64,000 nt of DNA from Lepisosteus oculatus (GCF_040954835.1 NC_090706.1:23507148-23571147); one strand, 5' to 3'; positions 25,478 to 38,442 are shown, numbered from the stretch's first letter. Notes: generated by a model not told the origin, from the sequence alone. Made by a program: numbers and translations.

Positions 25478-28400
25478 ATTAAGATTACATGAAGATTCCA
25501 ATAAGATCACAATCAGAACATGGCAATGAAATCACATTATATACAGTACAATACTTATTCTACATGCATTGGAAAGATGATGAGGGTAAATTCTTACAGT
25601 TACAGTACAAGCTAAAAGAGAGAATGGGGTTGTGTTAAGTATTCATATCTGATTTAGCCCACACCCTCCATGCATGAGCCTGTTGAACTGCAAAGTAGTG
25701 TAGGAGTTCTTAGTAAATTGGCTTCCTTAGCCACAGCCTAGCTGTAAGAGAGGGGCTGTCCCTTGACCTTCTGTACACAATCATCTGGATGATAACATGA
25801 GCTAACTGACCACACATCACCCACTCATCACCATCCACACAACAAATGTAACATCTCTTGCATTAAATTTATCCAAATGTTTCTAGCGCCAGCCACACAT
25901 TGCAGTTTTTTATAGAATGTGCTTAGTCTACAGTAATTTTTCAGCACTTGAACTAATAAAGTCATGAGTCTGAGCTACATTACAGTTTGACTCATTCTCT
26001 GATTTAGTGGGACATCAACACAACTGAAAAAAAAACCATATTAAATGAAAATAGATATTTAACCAACAAGAATTGCTGGGGTCCTATTGTAGTGTTATGC
26101 CAGCCGAAACAATCAAAACCCCTTACCAAAAAAAAAATCGGTCACCAAATCAACACCTTGAACAGGATTTGACGTAATTTACGGGTTTTGAAATCTTTGC
26201 GGCCCAAACCCACTTCCTTCTTCCAACAGCATCGTCTTCACCTTTAGGCTGTGACAAGGGGGATGGGATGTGATACTGAGCTGCATGTTCCATTGGTTTC
26301 ATCAGTTTTTGACAAGATTAGGGTGAGGGTCAGTATGAGGTCTCATAATCCACAAGTCAAACACACATTGCCTGCCACTGAGCCAGCCTGTTAATGTACA
26401 GTACAGTCAGACTCATATTAAGGAAAAGGCTATGCTCTTCAAAAAGAGAATAGAAGCGGTGGAGGGCCAAAAAAAAACCCTGTGACAATCACAAATTGCT
26501 CTTGCATAACATGATATGATTAGACTTATACCAGACCAGGGGAAGAGGAAGGATGACATCAGACATGAAAATGAAAACTAAAAGCTTGGCACCAGATTTC
26601 CCTTTTTAAGAAAGAGGGATTTCCAAGTCTGCTGCATTTCTTATAACTGCTGCCGTTGATCATCTTCCTCAAGCAAAGGCATCTGTATTGAAGACCCTGT
26701 TCCTTGCATCCTTGCACGTGCTTTTTCCTCAATGTGTGTGCAGAAATGTGTTACAGTGCAAAACTATTGTGCTATAAGCATTTTCATGTCTTTTTCTTTC
26801 TCTTTTCATTTAAAATGAAATAAATGTTAAAGCACTTCATTACTGCAGACACTTTCAGTACTAACAACTAATGCAAATAAAATAATTCAATGTAATAAAA
26901 AGAAATGGATGCTTAAATGTATATTAGAAAGTAAAAGACTAGAAAAGTGATTTTCCATACCAAGGGCTAGAATGTGTCTCCAGGAACGAGGTTAACTAAC
27001 ATGTGCATTAATGAGTTGTACTGTCAGGATGTGTTTTAATAAACCTGTTAAATTTTACTTTTGTTAAGGGAGCTCTCAACCTTGCTTCATATTTATACTG
27101 TAGTGACAGTGTCCATAATGATACCAGGATCTTGATTTAGCATCTTTATCAATACATGAGAGTTCCACTGCTTCTCTCGCAAATGTACTGAGGTATTGTT
27201 TCTCACAGGATAGCAACATTTGCTGTGGCAATAATACACCTAGAAAGTTAACAATGTTTTAAGAACAGATTTGACGGCAATGTTTAAGCTATATATCAAG
27301 GCAGTGCTAATGCTTTACCTGTATGTTAAGGAAACATGAATATTACCTATCAGATAACATTCATAAAGAGGCTATGAGGTATTATTAAGACATTTCATTG
27401 ATTGATATGCTATTAAAATATACAGTAGTAATAATGTAACCAGGATGGAGATAAAAAACATCAGAAAAAAATTATTGTGCAGAACACTAGTTTCCATCTG
27501 TATATTCTCAGTGTTTCATTGCTCTGGTACAAACACTTGACCCCATCTACCACACTGCACCCAGTGCACAAGCACCTGAAGTTACCGCTGACCACTATTA
27601 CAGACCAGCTTGCACAATAAGTATGGGAAGACGGAGTGGACAGTTATACTCTGTACTGTAATTGAACTCTGACAACTCTCTGTGCAGTTTCTATTACGAA
27701 ACTGGAGTTGTCTCTAAGTATAATTAATCTCATGGCAATAGGGATGTGTGCATTCAAAGAATAGTGGTGTATATCATCATCATCCTCATCACCCTCGCGC
27801 TCCAGCATCTCCCAGGTCCACACTGCAGCAGAAAGACAATTCACAATTCACAACAGTAGCACTATTGATTGAAATGTTCTACTAAACACTGTTTTACTAG
27901 ACAGGACCACACAAAGGACAACTTAAAGACAAAAAAATCACCATTCCACATCTTGCCCAGATTTTCCCCCTTTTTGTCTCAGTTGAGAAGAGGGAACTTT
28001 GAAAGAAAAAAGAGGAAAGGAATCTCACTTTTCTCTGTTCAGCACTGGTTATGCTGCCTTGCATTCTTTTTAAAAAACAAAACTAAAACTGAAACAGTCC
28101 TTAAAATCCCCAGGTTCTAATCCTATTCTTTTAAATATGTTCCATGGCACACATACCAAAAGAAAGTAAAAATACAACTTTCGTCTCTTCCTCTGTCAAA
28201 CTCTCCCTCTGTGTTTGTTTGTGTTTAGATCACAGGGAAAATCAATGCAGTAATTCAAGGTCACAAACTTATAAAATTAATAAAACCATGATGAGTACTT
28301 GTTATAAAGGGAAATAACACAAAATAAGGGCAGCAAATAAAACAAATGCCTTGAATGTCTAACATGCTGTAATCAAATGTATAGTGTACCAAAACATTAA

Positions 28401-28789
28401 GGTTACTAATATTAAAATGATGTTGTATAAAATATTATAAACTCCATTAAACATAATGTAGAAGTGCTTGACTCACACTCAAATAGAAAAAAATGTCACT
28501 AAACGTTAATGAATTCATATTGGCACAAAATTCAATACATATATTGTATTGTATCATATTTATTTAAGTAAAATCACATTCTAACCATACTTTATGACAA
28601 GATAATTGCTACATTATTACTACATTTATCAAATGTATAATTAATGGTTTCTAACATTTCTATTTACCATTCTGAAAATGTGTATAGATCACTACTGTCT
28701 TATTATAAAATGTTCTTGCTTTGAATCAGAGTCATAAGAAGATAAGGCTGGGGGGGATATTGTTATAAACACTATATTTAACTATTACT
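25478..28789. other. Intergenic, no gene recognised
   Basis: No supported exon. One minus-strand frame at 27644-27844 has an acidic DEDDDD stretch and a plausible upstream splice acceptor near 27817, but no family match. Confidence 0.35.
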
Positions 28790-29076
28790 TTTATGGGCAG
28801 CATGGTGGCACAGTGGTTAGCATTGGTTAGCATTGCTGCCTCAAACCACTGGGGCCCTTGGTGCAATTCCCTGGGTGTTATTTGTATGGATTTTGTATTT
28901 TTTCCCCATGTTTGCATGGGTTTTTTGCAGGTGCTCCAGTTTCCTCCCACAATACAAAGACATGATGGCAGGTTAATTGGCTTCTAGGATAATTGGCCCT
29001 ATGTGTATATGTCCAGGTGGTACCCTGCTGCTTGCCAGAATAGGCTCTGGCACCCCCATAACGCTGAATAGAACAC
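28790..29076 (+). mobile_element. tRNA-derived SINE, plus orientation
   Basis: GGTGGCACAGTGGTTAGCAT starts the tRNA-like head, with a small internal duplication of GGTTAGCATT. The body 'ccccatgtttgcatgggtt', 'ggttaattggcttc' and 'aataggctctggc' follows, and the copy ends near 'cgctgaat'. Confidence 0.8.
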
Positions 29077-29239
29077 ATTTTATAGATGATACATAAAAGT
29101 TAGAAAGCAATAATTATAAATGCAATATAATGAATGTAGTAATAATGTTGTAATGACCCTTTCATAAGGTATAGCAATAATGTGACCATTTTATTTACTT
29201 TGTAGATATTGTATTTTGTGCTAATAAGAATTCATCAAC

Positions 29240-29320
29240 ATTTATCCATCTATCCATTAATCCATTTTCTATCTGCTTCTTTCTATTCAGGGTCATGGGG
29301 GACACACAACATGTGTTACT
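29240..29320 (-). mobile_element. tRNA-SINE 3' fragment, minus orientation
   Basis: TTTATCCATCTATCCATTAA followed by 'ccattttctatctgcttctttctattcagggtcatggggg' is the reversed SINE 3' end. Only about 80 bp remain. Confidence 0.6.
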
Positions 29321-32194
29321 GCTTTGGAGCCGAGTCATAAGTAGATATGTCAAGGGAAATACTTTTAAGACATTGTGTTTACATAGCCAATTACAGTACT
29401 TGTACTTCCAATACTTCCACTTACTCCTTAGCACTTTAAGCTACAGTAGGTTCATTTAGGGGAAACCTTATTGTAAAGTTAAACACTCCAGCACATCCTG
29501 TTTCAGTCTTAGTAGCTGTCTATATTAGAAACTCAAAACAGGATCTGAAATCTTTTGTCGCCATCCATTACATAATACTGAGCCAGAGAAACAGTCAATG
29601 CCACAATGTATGTGTTGGAGTAGAAAAGTGGAAAAACAAGATGACCTAACTGACCTGCTTCAGAGCTCCAGTCCTTGAGACTGAAGGTTTTCAATTATTC
29701 AATTGAAATTCAAGACCCAAGGTGCTGTTATAACAAATCACCTTAACTCAGTGTCACTAACACAGACAAAAAAAGAAAGTTTACTGCAAGACAAAGTTGT
29801 GTCTTGCTTTTACACATAAAGAACCAGGGCTGATTAACTGTATCATTTACAAAAATGTCATGGTAACCTGTTACATTATGACCTTCAGGAGATGATGATG
29901 TTTTTCCCCTAGATAGAGACATTTAAGGGTTTTAACATTGTCTGTCTCACTTTACACTATTTAAAGTCTTGTCTCATTTTAATGTTATGTTAATAAAATG
30001 GCTTTCAAACGTAAAAATACCAACAACAAAGGTATAGGGCTGCAGTAGAGTAATGTGTCTTTGAAATCGGAAGGCATGCTCAGTTTGACTTCTACATATA
30101 TTGTATCTGAAAAGATAATAACAGTAGGCCCACGCTCCTTGTGTTTGGAAAATGTTAAGCTGCCGAAACTAAGATGTGGTCTTCCAAAACTTCTTCTATT
30201 TTTATAAATTTAATGAAATGTCAAGGAAAATGAATATAATTTCCTCCGTAGATAATTTCAAGTGTCTAGGTCTACAGTGGAAACATGCTAGATGAACTGA
30301 GGTGTTAACCACTGACCGAGAGCTACAGCTCCAAGCACAGCACACGGGGTGTGCGCACCAATTTCAGAAACAGCAACCAAGCACAAAGTGTGTGTGGGGG
30401 AAAGTCAAAATACCCCACATGAGCTACAGTATAGTACCACAAGGTTCATTCACTCACAAACACGCTCAAGCCTTCAGTGGGTTCCACGTCCAACGCTAGC
30501 AAAATTAATTGATAGCCTAGCATATGGATGGTCAATTAAAAGTCTTAGAAAGATGTCGTGGAGGAAGAAGTTCACATGATGTTTTGTGTATTTAATTATT
30601 TCCCTTTACCTTTCATAAATGAAACTTCCTTGTCAGTATCAAAATACAGAAACCATCTCAATTTTGTTTCATCCATTCATATGACTGCACACACCATGTG
30701 GCTTTACATAATGAGGTAAATAAGCAGTTACCCTTCAGGTCTCAGAGTTCAGAGGTTTGAAAACTGCTCTCAACAGATACACCTTCAGTCCTATTTTTTC
30801 CTAACAGACATTCTAACGAGCTCAGATGCTCATGCCATTATGTCTTGTGATCTCTGATACCCTAGAGGGCATTGTAATGAGTATAGACTGTACACAATCT
30901 TGCATCTGTTTAGTAACTGGCTTTATTCCATTGCTGTCTGCACTTGATACATTCTTTACAGAAACCCTTACCCTTACAGGTATCTGTTCCATGATGGTCT
31001 TGGTTCTCTTCCCAGTGGACACTTATTCTGCCCTCTTGGATTGTCTCTTATCCTACATATCAGCAGGTGAGATGATAGATTCATCCTCTTGTGGAAAGTG
31101 AACTGAGATACAGAAAAGCAAAACGCTTGCTGCTCTGGCCTTGTGGCACTGATACCAGAAGCTTTAATAAAAACAGAAAGATTTCTGTGTGTTTGTACCT
31201 CTGTGATTCAATGCAATCACAAAACTTGTCTTCAAAAGTCCTTGTTTTTTTTGTGAGTGTTATTCATAGGTTTAAATTTAAGAAATTGACATGTGACATA
31301 TTTAACACAGCTCTGGGTTAAGACAAATCTCTGTGGTATTTCTGTTAAAAGGTGCCAAGGCAGAATATGCCATATTCACATGGCCATACAATGTGAGGAC
31401 TGTTGGTGCTTTGCATCAACTATTTGATTTCCTGCCAATTTCATCTGATTAACAGAAGCAAATAGGGGACTTCCAGTGTAAAGTGATTGTAAATGTATAT
31501 AATAGATGACACAATTCACCTATTATTTTGCTGCAAATGAACTAAATGAAGTCTTTTTTTCAAAAGTGGCAGAACAATGCATATTGCTGTATTAGAAAAT
31601 GTATCTGATTAACATAAAAACAGCAGGAAATCCCCTCTGGAAAGTGCTTTTAGAATTGTTTGAAACAGAGCAAATAGTTCAACTCTCATTCAGTGGCAAC
31701 AAACTACCTGCGATACAGACTTCTTTAGCTCTAATGCACAGAAGATCCTGTGGTTACATCACGCAGGGGCCCTTTTTTAATCAATAATCTAATCTTCTTT
31801 CATGAAACCAAATATTTTTCAGAATGCAAAAGACACTCCACTCCACAAAGGGTGATGAAGTGGGTGGCCATAGAGAAAGATTAAGGTAGCAGGTTTCTCA
31901 GAGGAACTGATTGTGCATGATTAGACTGAATTATCTACCACAGGTTTAGTGTCCATAAAAACCATTTGAAATTAGGTGAGCTTTAATCTTAAGTAAATCT
32001 AAAAATAACTGTAACCAAAAGTGTATTGTTCACTGTGTTATAAATATTAATAAGAATATGCAACATAAAAAGTTTTCATTAAGATATCACTGGTAAAAAA
32101 TAATGTTTTCACATAAAAATTAACTTTTTAGAATTTCTAATAAAGGAAGATGAAAAACCTTATGAATATAAATATGGTTAAAAATAAGTGGAGG
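29321..32194. other. Intergenic, no gene recognised
   Basis: Chance frames only. 30826-31101 is open for 91 codons on the + strand and contains a good donor (CAGCAG|GTGAGA near 31065) and acceptor-like tracts, but resembles no family I know. Confidence 0.35.
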
Positions 32195-32515
32195 AGATAC
32201 AGCCCATCTGGTTCATTCAGTTATGATGTTCATTAATATGTCTGAGTAGCCTGTTCCAGACTGCTACAACTTTTTGTGTAAAGTAGTGACTCCTGTTCTC
32301 AGATGCACTTCAATTAGTATCCACCTCTGTCCTCTTATTAATGGTTCACTGTTGATCCTGAAACTGTGCACTGGATTGACATAAATATTTGAGTCAAGTC
32401 CCCCATAGTCCTCTCTGTTTACATTTTTAAAAGAATCAGTTATTGTAAACTCTCCAAAATGTAACTGATAACTCTTCTTTGGACAAATTCTAGAGTATAG
32501 CCGTTTGTAACAAGT
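32195..32515 (-). repeat. Interspersed repeat fragment, minus orientation, LINE-like
   Basis: Reverse-strand text such as 'gtagcagtctggaacaggctactcagaca' and 'agaacaggagtcactactttacac' matches the style of a common vertebrate LINE 3' repeat related to 13917-14462. The clade is not determined. Confidence 0.4.
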
Positions 32516-32817
32516 CAAACAATTATAACATTACTCGATTTAAAAAATGTAATTTTTATTGTACACATTAACATTTGGCTGTCTTTTTGTATTGCTTACC
32601 TTTATAGTATTTATGAAGAAAAGCCTAGCAATTTCTGGAGATTGTTTGTGTAGTGACACTGTTAATTGTAAAAGGGACGGTGTTCACAGCTGCAAGATTT
32701 AGTAGGTTTGAGGTGAAGTATGAAAACCAAAATCCAAAATCAATCAAGCAGCTGGAGCCAATATGTTATAACCAGCATGGCAATGTAAATCAGAGTCACA
32801 TACTTAATCAAACTTTA

Positions 32818-33339
32818 ACAATAATAATTCCTTACACTTATATAGCGCTTTTCTGGACACTCCACTCAAAGCGCTTTACAGGTAATGGGGACTCCCCTCC
32901 ACCACCACCAATGTGCAGCATCCACCTGGATGATGCAACAGCAGCCATAGTGCGCCAGAACGCCCACCACACATCAGCTATTAGTGGGGAGGAGAGCAGT
33001 GTAATGAAGCCAATTCATAGATGAGGATTATTAGGAGGCCATGATTGGTAAGGGCCAATGGGAAATTTGGCCAGGTTACACCCCTACTCTTTTCGAGAAA
33101 CGCCCTGGGATTTTTAATGACCACAGAGAATCAGGACCTCGGTTTTACATCTCATCTGAAGGACTGCACCTGTTTGCAGTATAGTGTCCCCGTCACTATA
33201 TTGGGGCATAAGGACCCACATGGACCACAGGGTGAGCACCCCCTGCTGGCCCCACTAACATCTCTTCAAGCAGCAACCAGGCTTACACCTGCTTAACTTC
33301 ATTGGGTTGACATTTGTGAGTTGCAGAGTGATATGTCAT
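32818..33339 (-). mobile_element. 5S rRNA-derived SINE3, minus orientation, head deletion
   Basis: Near full-length, from the AATAATAATT tail to 'gagttgcagagtgatatgtcatg'. About 40 bp of the 5S-derived head, including the GATGGGAGACC box, is deleted at about 33275-33281. Confidence 0.85.
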
Positions 33340-33944
33340 GAGACAAAACACAGAAACAAATGCACAAAGAAAACAAGGCACACAACAGGTAAAAATATGG
33401 AAATGACAAAATATGACAGTCTGCTTCAGACAGACTGTAGCAGATGACTCAAGCCTTTTCCTTTTTAAATATCTTACTTTTCTGAACAAATAACCTTTTG
33501 TAGAACTCTGTAAAACATTATTTGATTAGACTGTGGAGTACAGATATTATAGCTACGTGACTTTATGAATCAATGTTTTGGTTAGAAAACACACCACGAC
33601 ACTTTCTCCTGATTTTCTGAAAAAACAATTTTCTGAGAAAACTGGATTTAAATATAGCTATTAACCACAGCATGGTATTGTTTTGTCTCTTCACCAGGTC
33701 ATTCCAGGTAATAGAACATGTCCAATTTGGAGCAATCATTTCTGCTACTGTATTGTCAATTTTCTCATTACCATCAGCAGTGTTTTATTATTTAATACTT
33801 CTTTTTATTTCTCAACCCAGAAAAAATGTGGACTGAAAAGAAAAAAAGTCTAAATATTTCATAAGACCGGAGCTAAACCCACACCAGCAGAAGAAAAAAA
33901 AACTTCTTCAAATAGCACATTTCCGCTACCAGTGGTTGCCCTGT

Positions 33945-33954
33945 GGAATTTCCC
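33945..33954 (-). promoter_or_regulatory. NF-kappaB consensus site of chemokine 2
   Basis: GGAATTTCCC is the reverse complement of GGGAAATTCC, a full match to the kappaB consensus. It lies 37 bp upstream of the TATA box. The aligned position upstream of chemokine 3 carries a one-mismatch version. This predicts induction by inflammatory signals. Confidence 0.65.
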
Positions 33955-33990
33955 TAAAGAGGGCAAGAGCTGAGGTAGTTCCTCGGGGGG

Positions 33991-33999
33991 TATATATAA
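33991..33999 (+). promoter_or_regulatory. TATA box of chemokine 2
   Basis: TATATATAA, 91 bp before the start codon, preceded by a G-rich CCTCGGGGGG stretch. It occupies the same place as TATATAAG in chemokine 3. Confidence 0.75.
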
Positions 34000-34089
34000 G
34001 AGTTCATAACAGACAGGTTCATCACAGCTTCAGTTCCCTCTCCAGAATCAACGAAAGGAAGTGGGTGGCACCTCTTGCAAGTCTGAACC

Positions 34090-35115
34090 ATGAGCACCAA
34101 AATCCTCCTGATTGTAACTCTTGCTGTCTCTGTGGCTCTTTCACAAGGTACAGTATGTTCCTCATTCTGCAGCTCCTGCTTCAGTCTGATTTAGAAATAC
34201 TAGTTTTTTTAGCAGCAGGGCAGCCTTTAAAATGTGAAACATGCAAGACCATTTTTACTTGTAGATTGAGAATTTCATTTTTTTCACTTTCAGATCTTGG
34301 AGCTGGAAGTTCGCGGTGTCTGTGTCATCGTGTCCGGGACAAGATGGTGGGTCACCCCAAATCCATCAAGAATTTGGAAATCTACCCTCCGTCCAGCTCC
34401 TGTGAACACACGGAGATCATGTGAGTCCACTATATTGATGCAATTTAGAATTTTTATATGTTTGTGCAGTTATTTTAAAACAATTCCTCTTTCTCATTGA
34501 GTGCAGTACAATTATTGTGGTATCTGAGCAAATATCAAATATTTTAGTTACGTTTTTACCAATCACAATAATGTGTGTTATTACCTTAGACATCTTCTTC
34601 ATCTTTTCTGGTTCTTCTCTGAATAAGAATAATGTGGTTTATGCTCTGTTGTTCCCAGTGTCAGCACATCATAATGAGCTGTTCTTGTTTGTTTTCAGTG
34701 TCAACCTGAGAAATGGGGTAAAGTACTGTCTGGATCCCAATGCAAAGAAGATCAAAGAGTTTATCATGAACTTCCAAATGTAAGTAAACATATTTGATAC
34801 AAACTTGCACTTAATACAAATTCAAGTTTTATTGAACTTCTTGAAAAAGGAATTATTAGTTATAATTCCATAGTTTCATAAATATGTCATTAAGTCATTA
34901 TGTGTGTTAATCAAACTTAATGGTGTGTTTAAGCAAACAAAATACCACCACAGATGTATGAATGAAAATGCCAATCACCAAGAGATACAGTACATTAGTT
35001 CTTATTTTTAGCTTTCTCTGTGGGTGGAAGAATGTTCATATTTTCATGCAGAAAAACTCATACAATGTTTCTATTCCCTCTTCACAGAAAGAAGGCAAGC
35101 CCAGCCGGAAAGTAA
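34090..35115 (+). CDS. CXC chemokine 2 (ELR-negative, CXCL9/10/11-like), four exons
   Basis: Coding exons are 34090-34147, 34294-34420, 34699-34779 and 35088-35115, all with GT/AG introns and the usual 1-2-2 phases. The product is 97 residues. It has a signal peptide (about 1-19), then SSR-CLC with cysteines at 28 and 30 and no ELR. Cysteines 56 and 72 complete the fold. EIIVNL (60-65) and YCLDPNAKKIKEF (71-83) are classic CXC strand-3 and C-helix signatures. It is a compact 1-kb gene. Exon sizes (58/127/81/28) are identical to chemokine 3, and both begin MSTK, so they are tandem duplicates. The start is fixed by the TATA distance and the signal peptide. It is a secreted leukocyte attractant, and the receptor (CXCR3-like) is inferred from ELR-negative status. 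The basic tail KKASPAGK may bind glycosaminoglycans. Confidence 0.93.
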
Positions 35116-35488
35116 TGGATACTATTAGGTGTTCACAAGCTCCGCACTGTGACAGAGAATTCTCCACAGAACTGTCTCTTTAACTGTTGATCCAGTCCCA
35201 TCATACCAATTGGAAATGTGCAAATAGTTACTGCGCTATGTTCTTTAGAAGAATGATCATACTTTCTCTGCTATGCACATTGCAAGCTGTTTCTTTGTGT
35301 CATAAAAGCTCTGTTTGAAGTATTTTTTCAATTTAATGTTGTTAATTTTGCACTTTATAGATTTATAGATCTATAGCTAAAAATATATTTATATGTATAG
35401 ATTGGTCTACGTACTGTATATAACTTGATTCACAGTACGTCATAGAATTTATGATAGAATTTATGATATTTCATTTTATATTTTGTTA

Positions 35489-35550
35489 TTATTTATTAGC
35501 TACAAATTGAGGATATGTACAACAGAGTTTATTTAATTGTTAAAAATAAA
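35489..35550 (+). promoter_or_regulatory. Chemokine 2 AU-rich elements and poly(A) signal
   Basis: TTATTTATT (35489-35497) and TTATTTAAT (35529-35537) fit the AU-rich destabilising nonamer. AATAAA follows at 35545-35550. AU-rich 3' UTRs are typical of short-lived cytokine mRNAs. Confidence 0.65.
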
Positions 35551-35579
35551 GCTTCTGTTTTAAAAAAATAAGTCATTTG

Positions 35580-36654
35580 TTTTTGCAGCTTTATTATTTT
35601 TATTTTACCAATACAACAACAACTTCACTAATGTTGGAAGTTAGAAAAGATTATACCTTTGGTTTCCTGCCTTGAGAAATATTCTGTATAACATTTTGAA
35701 ACTTTACATATTTTACTGATCAAAAGTTATGTATTTTTTTATTTCATATAAATTAGTAACAATTTATTTATGTATAATTTGAGAGAGTATTCTATTTTAC
35801 ATTTGACATTTAAGTTCTGGCACATTACTAAAACATGTTTATTTTTCCTTTACTTTATTACATTTTAATACAATCCTCAATGATAATACACATATAATAA
35901 TACCTTTGGGTTTAAGAAACAGCGGACATGAAATTGTTCTTAAAAGTTTCTCACAATGAGAGTCCATTACACAGCACTATAATATCTCCCTTTAATTCAG
36001 AGAAAGAAGAAAATGTGTGATATGAGCCCCAGGAGAAATATACCAACATTTCCAACCTCACAGAACACAATTCGCTAGCAGGGAGAGAGTCTGTGTCAGG
36101 CACTATGCTTTTATTATGTGCACCTGTGTGAGATTCAACATGCGTCCTTCCAACTAGAGTCGCCACCTAGCTGCATACTTTCAAGACACCTTGAGACAGG
36201 ACAAGATTTACAAAAGACTCCTAAATAAATGTGTATTATCTTACAAATTGAAAATAAACCTTTACTAAATTACCATTTTAATTTAATACTCCAAGGCATG
36301 TAGCAATACCATAGTCCTTCATGAAAAAGTAATAAATAAAATTCCTTTGGAGAATACAATTTTCAATTGGCCCTTCAGTAACTGTCCAGTAACAGCCAGA
36401 ACCTTATAGTTCTGTGTTACAGTTATAATAGATAAATTCACTTTTTGTCCTTTATTGTTTTGCTTTAAATCTTAAGTGCCCTCAGATGAGAATGACACAG
36501 GGGAACTGGTCCCTGGTATAAAAAAGGTTGAGAAACACATTTGTTTATTGACTGTTTGCCATTTCTGGAACAGTCATCTATTGTTCTAGCCTTCTTAAAG
36601 AATTCAGAAAACATTTTTTACCCAGGACCTTTGTGCAGCCATCTTTCATGAGAT
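35580..36654. other. Intergenic, no gene recognised
   Basis: AT-rich. A fragment near 36505-36540 ('ctggtataaaaaaggttgagaaacac') resembles the end of hAT-type non-autonomous elements, but too little remains to call it. Confidence 0.35.
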
Positions 36655-36925
36655 TAATCCATTCATTTTCTTACTATTTTATCCAGTTTAGTGTCGCGGT
36701 TGGGTCAGAAACCATCCCAGCAACCAACAGGCAGGATACATTCTGGACAGACACATATAGATTCATGCACACCAGAGTCAAATTTCAGAGTCAAGCCAAT
36801 TACAATACCAGTACTGTATGTCTTTGGGCTGTTGGGGGAAACATGGAGGAATTCCTCATGATCACAGGAGAGCATACAAACTCCACACACATAGCACCTC
36901 ATGTTCAAAATTGAATCCTGGACCT
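36655..36925 (-). mobile_element. tRNA-derived SINE, minus orientation
   Basis: Reads 'ttaatccattcattttc' (reversed tail), then 'ggatacattctggacagacac', 'tctttgggctgttgggggaa', 'catacaaactccacacac' and 'attgaatcctggacc' (reversed box B region). It directly abuts the inverted segment at 36920-37610, as does the + orientation SINE beside the other copy. Confidence 0.7.
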
Positions 36926-37610
36926 TTATATGTACAATTTACATGTACAACACATGTTCAAGTGAGGAGCTGTGTCATGAACTGCAAAGGAAGAGAAGTT
37001 AATTTAAAGCTGAGAAGCAGAATTATAGCCAATATACTGAACCCTTCTTTTTTCTTCTTGCCTTCTACTTAAACCCTGCTTGTTAATTTATGCTGAGAAA
37101 TAGCTGACCGGCAAAGCTAAATTTTGTAATCTTATTCATACTGGCTCTCTGAGCCTGGTTGTGGGTGTTATATTGAATTCCATGAAAATGCTTTAACTAC
37201 AATCCGCACAAAGAATCCTATGAATAATAAAACATAATTCAGCATTTTGTTTCTATTATTTCACATTCCACAAAAATACAAGCAAATATTAAAAAGAAAT
37301 CCGATTAAAATATAGCTTGCTAAAAATATATATGGCATGATATTATGTTATCTTTTACCAGATACATACTTCATGAAAATCATACAAATAAAGAATTTAC
37401 AGTGGCTATTAATTCAGAAAAAAAATTTAAGTTATGTAATTGTATGTCACAGAATCTATCACTTTATTTTTAAATCAAATTTAGATATATATATAGCCAT
37501 TATTTATTAAATTAAAATAGTATACAAAGTATAACATATGTTACAGATATTTTTATTTCGCACAGATGTAATATTTGTTTTTGGAGCTCACAAACTGTTT
37601 TATTTATGGT
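36920..37610 (-). repeat. Segment inverted relative to 52100-52975
   Basis: The reverse complement aligns over most of its length with 52100-52975. Shared landmarks in order are GAGYTCCAAAAACAAATATTA, TTTAATAAATAATRGCTA, TTAGCAAGCTATATYTTAAT, TTCATAGGATTCTTT, GGAATTCAATATAACACC, GGCTCAGAGAGCC and GACACAGCTCC. Identity by eye is about 70%. Its nature is unknown: either an unnamed interspersed repeat or an old inverted duplication. Confidence 0.75.
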
Positions 37611-37680
37611 TTCACTCACCAGCAAAGATTTTCTGTTCCATGCCTATTTGTGTATAAAATAGTAACTATATTATTAATGT

Positions 37681-37990
37681 AGGGGGGCACAGTGGTGCAG
37701 TGATTAGCAGTGCTGCCTCGTGATCCTCGGTTAATTTAAGGCCTGAGGTGCTATCTGTGTGGAGTTCATATGTTCTCCCAGTGTTCACATAGGTTTCCTC
37801 AAATTTACTCCCTCACTCCCAAAAACATACTGGGATATTCTACATCGATGTGAGTACATGTCTGTCTGTGTATCTGTCCTTTGATGGACTGGTGTCCTGT
37901 CCAGGTTGTACTCTTTTGCTTGCAGAGTTAGGGTCTGGCAAACTTGCAAACCTTAATTGGAAGAAGCAATTAGAAATTGGACAGATGGGT
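37681..37990 (+). mobile_element. tRNA-derived SINE, plus orientation
   Basis: GGGGGCACAGTGGTGCAGTG starts the head. The body has 'gtgtggagttcatatgttctccc', 'tggactggtgtcctgtccagg' and the tail 'gaagcaattagaaattggacagatggg'. Confidence 0.8.
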
Positions 37991-38442
37991 TATTCAAGTA
38001 TTATTTGTGACAGAGAACACTATGTGATATATGTTTCAGTCCAGGGGTCATAGATCATTGAGCACAGACCTGGAGCTCATACCTCCAAAGTGCATAAATG
38101 GATTCTAAATTAATAAACAATTGGCTTCAGCAAAGGTAAAAAAATCTAGTTGGTTGTAAATGCAAGGGTCATGACATATTGGCAAACGAGCTCTTCCCAT
38201 AAGTCTGGAATAGATAGTGGTTGGACATCGATGCACAAGCAAACACTAAAACGTCTCTCTTTTTTGTGAAACTGAATCACCAAATAAGTAAAATGGCAGG
38301 AAAAAGCACTATTTTATTAAACGCACTAAGAATATTATATTATATGAAGATATCTGATTAAAAATGCCCTTATGTTTTCTGGCAAAACTAAGATGAGCCT
38401 TTATGTTCTTTTTGCTCAGCAGTGGTTTTCGTCTTGGAACTC

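Noticed and set aside
33936-34424. 162-codon frame covering the chemokine 2 promoter, intron 1 and exon 2
   Set aside because: It starts upstream of the TATA box and reads intron 1. Only its last part, exon 2, is real coding sequence, which the spliced model from 34090 explains.
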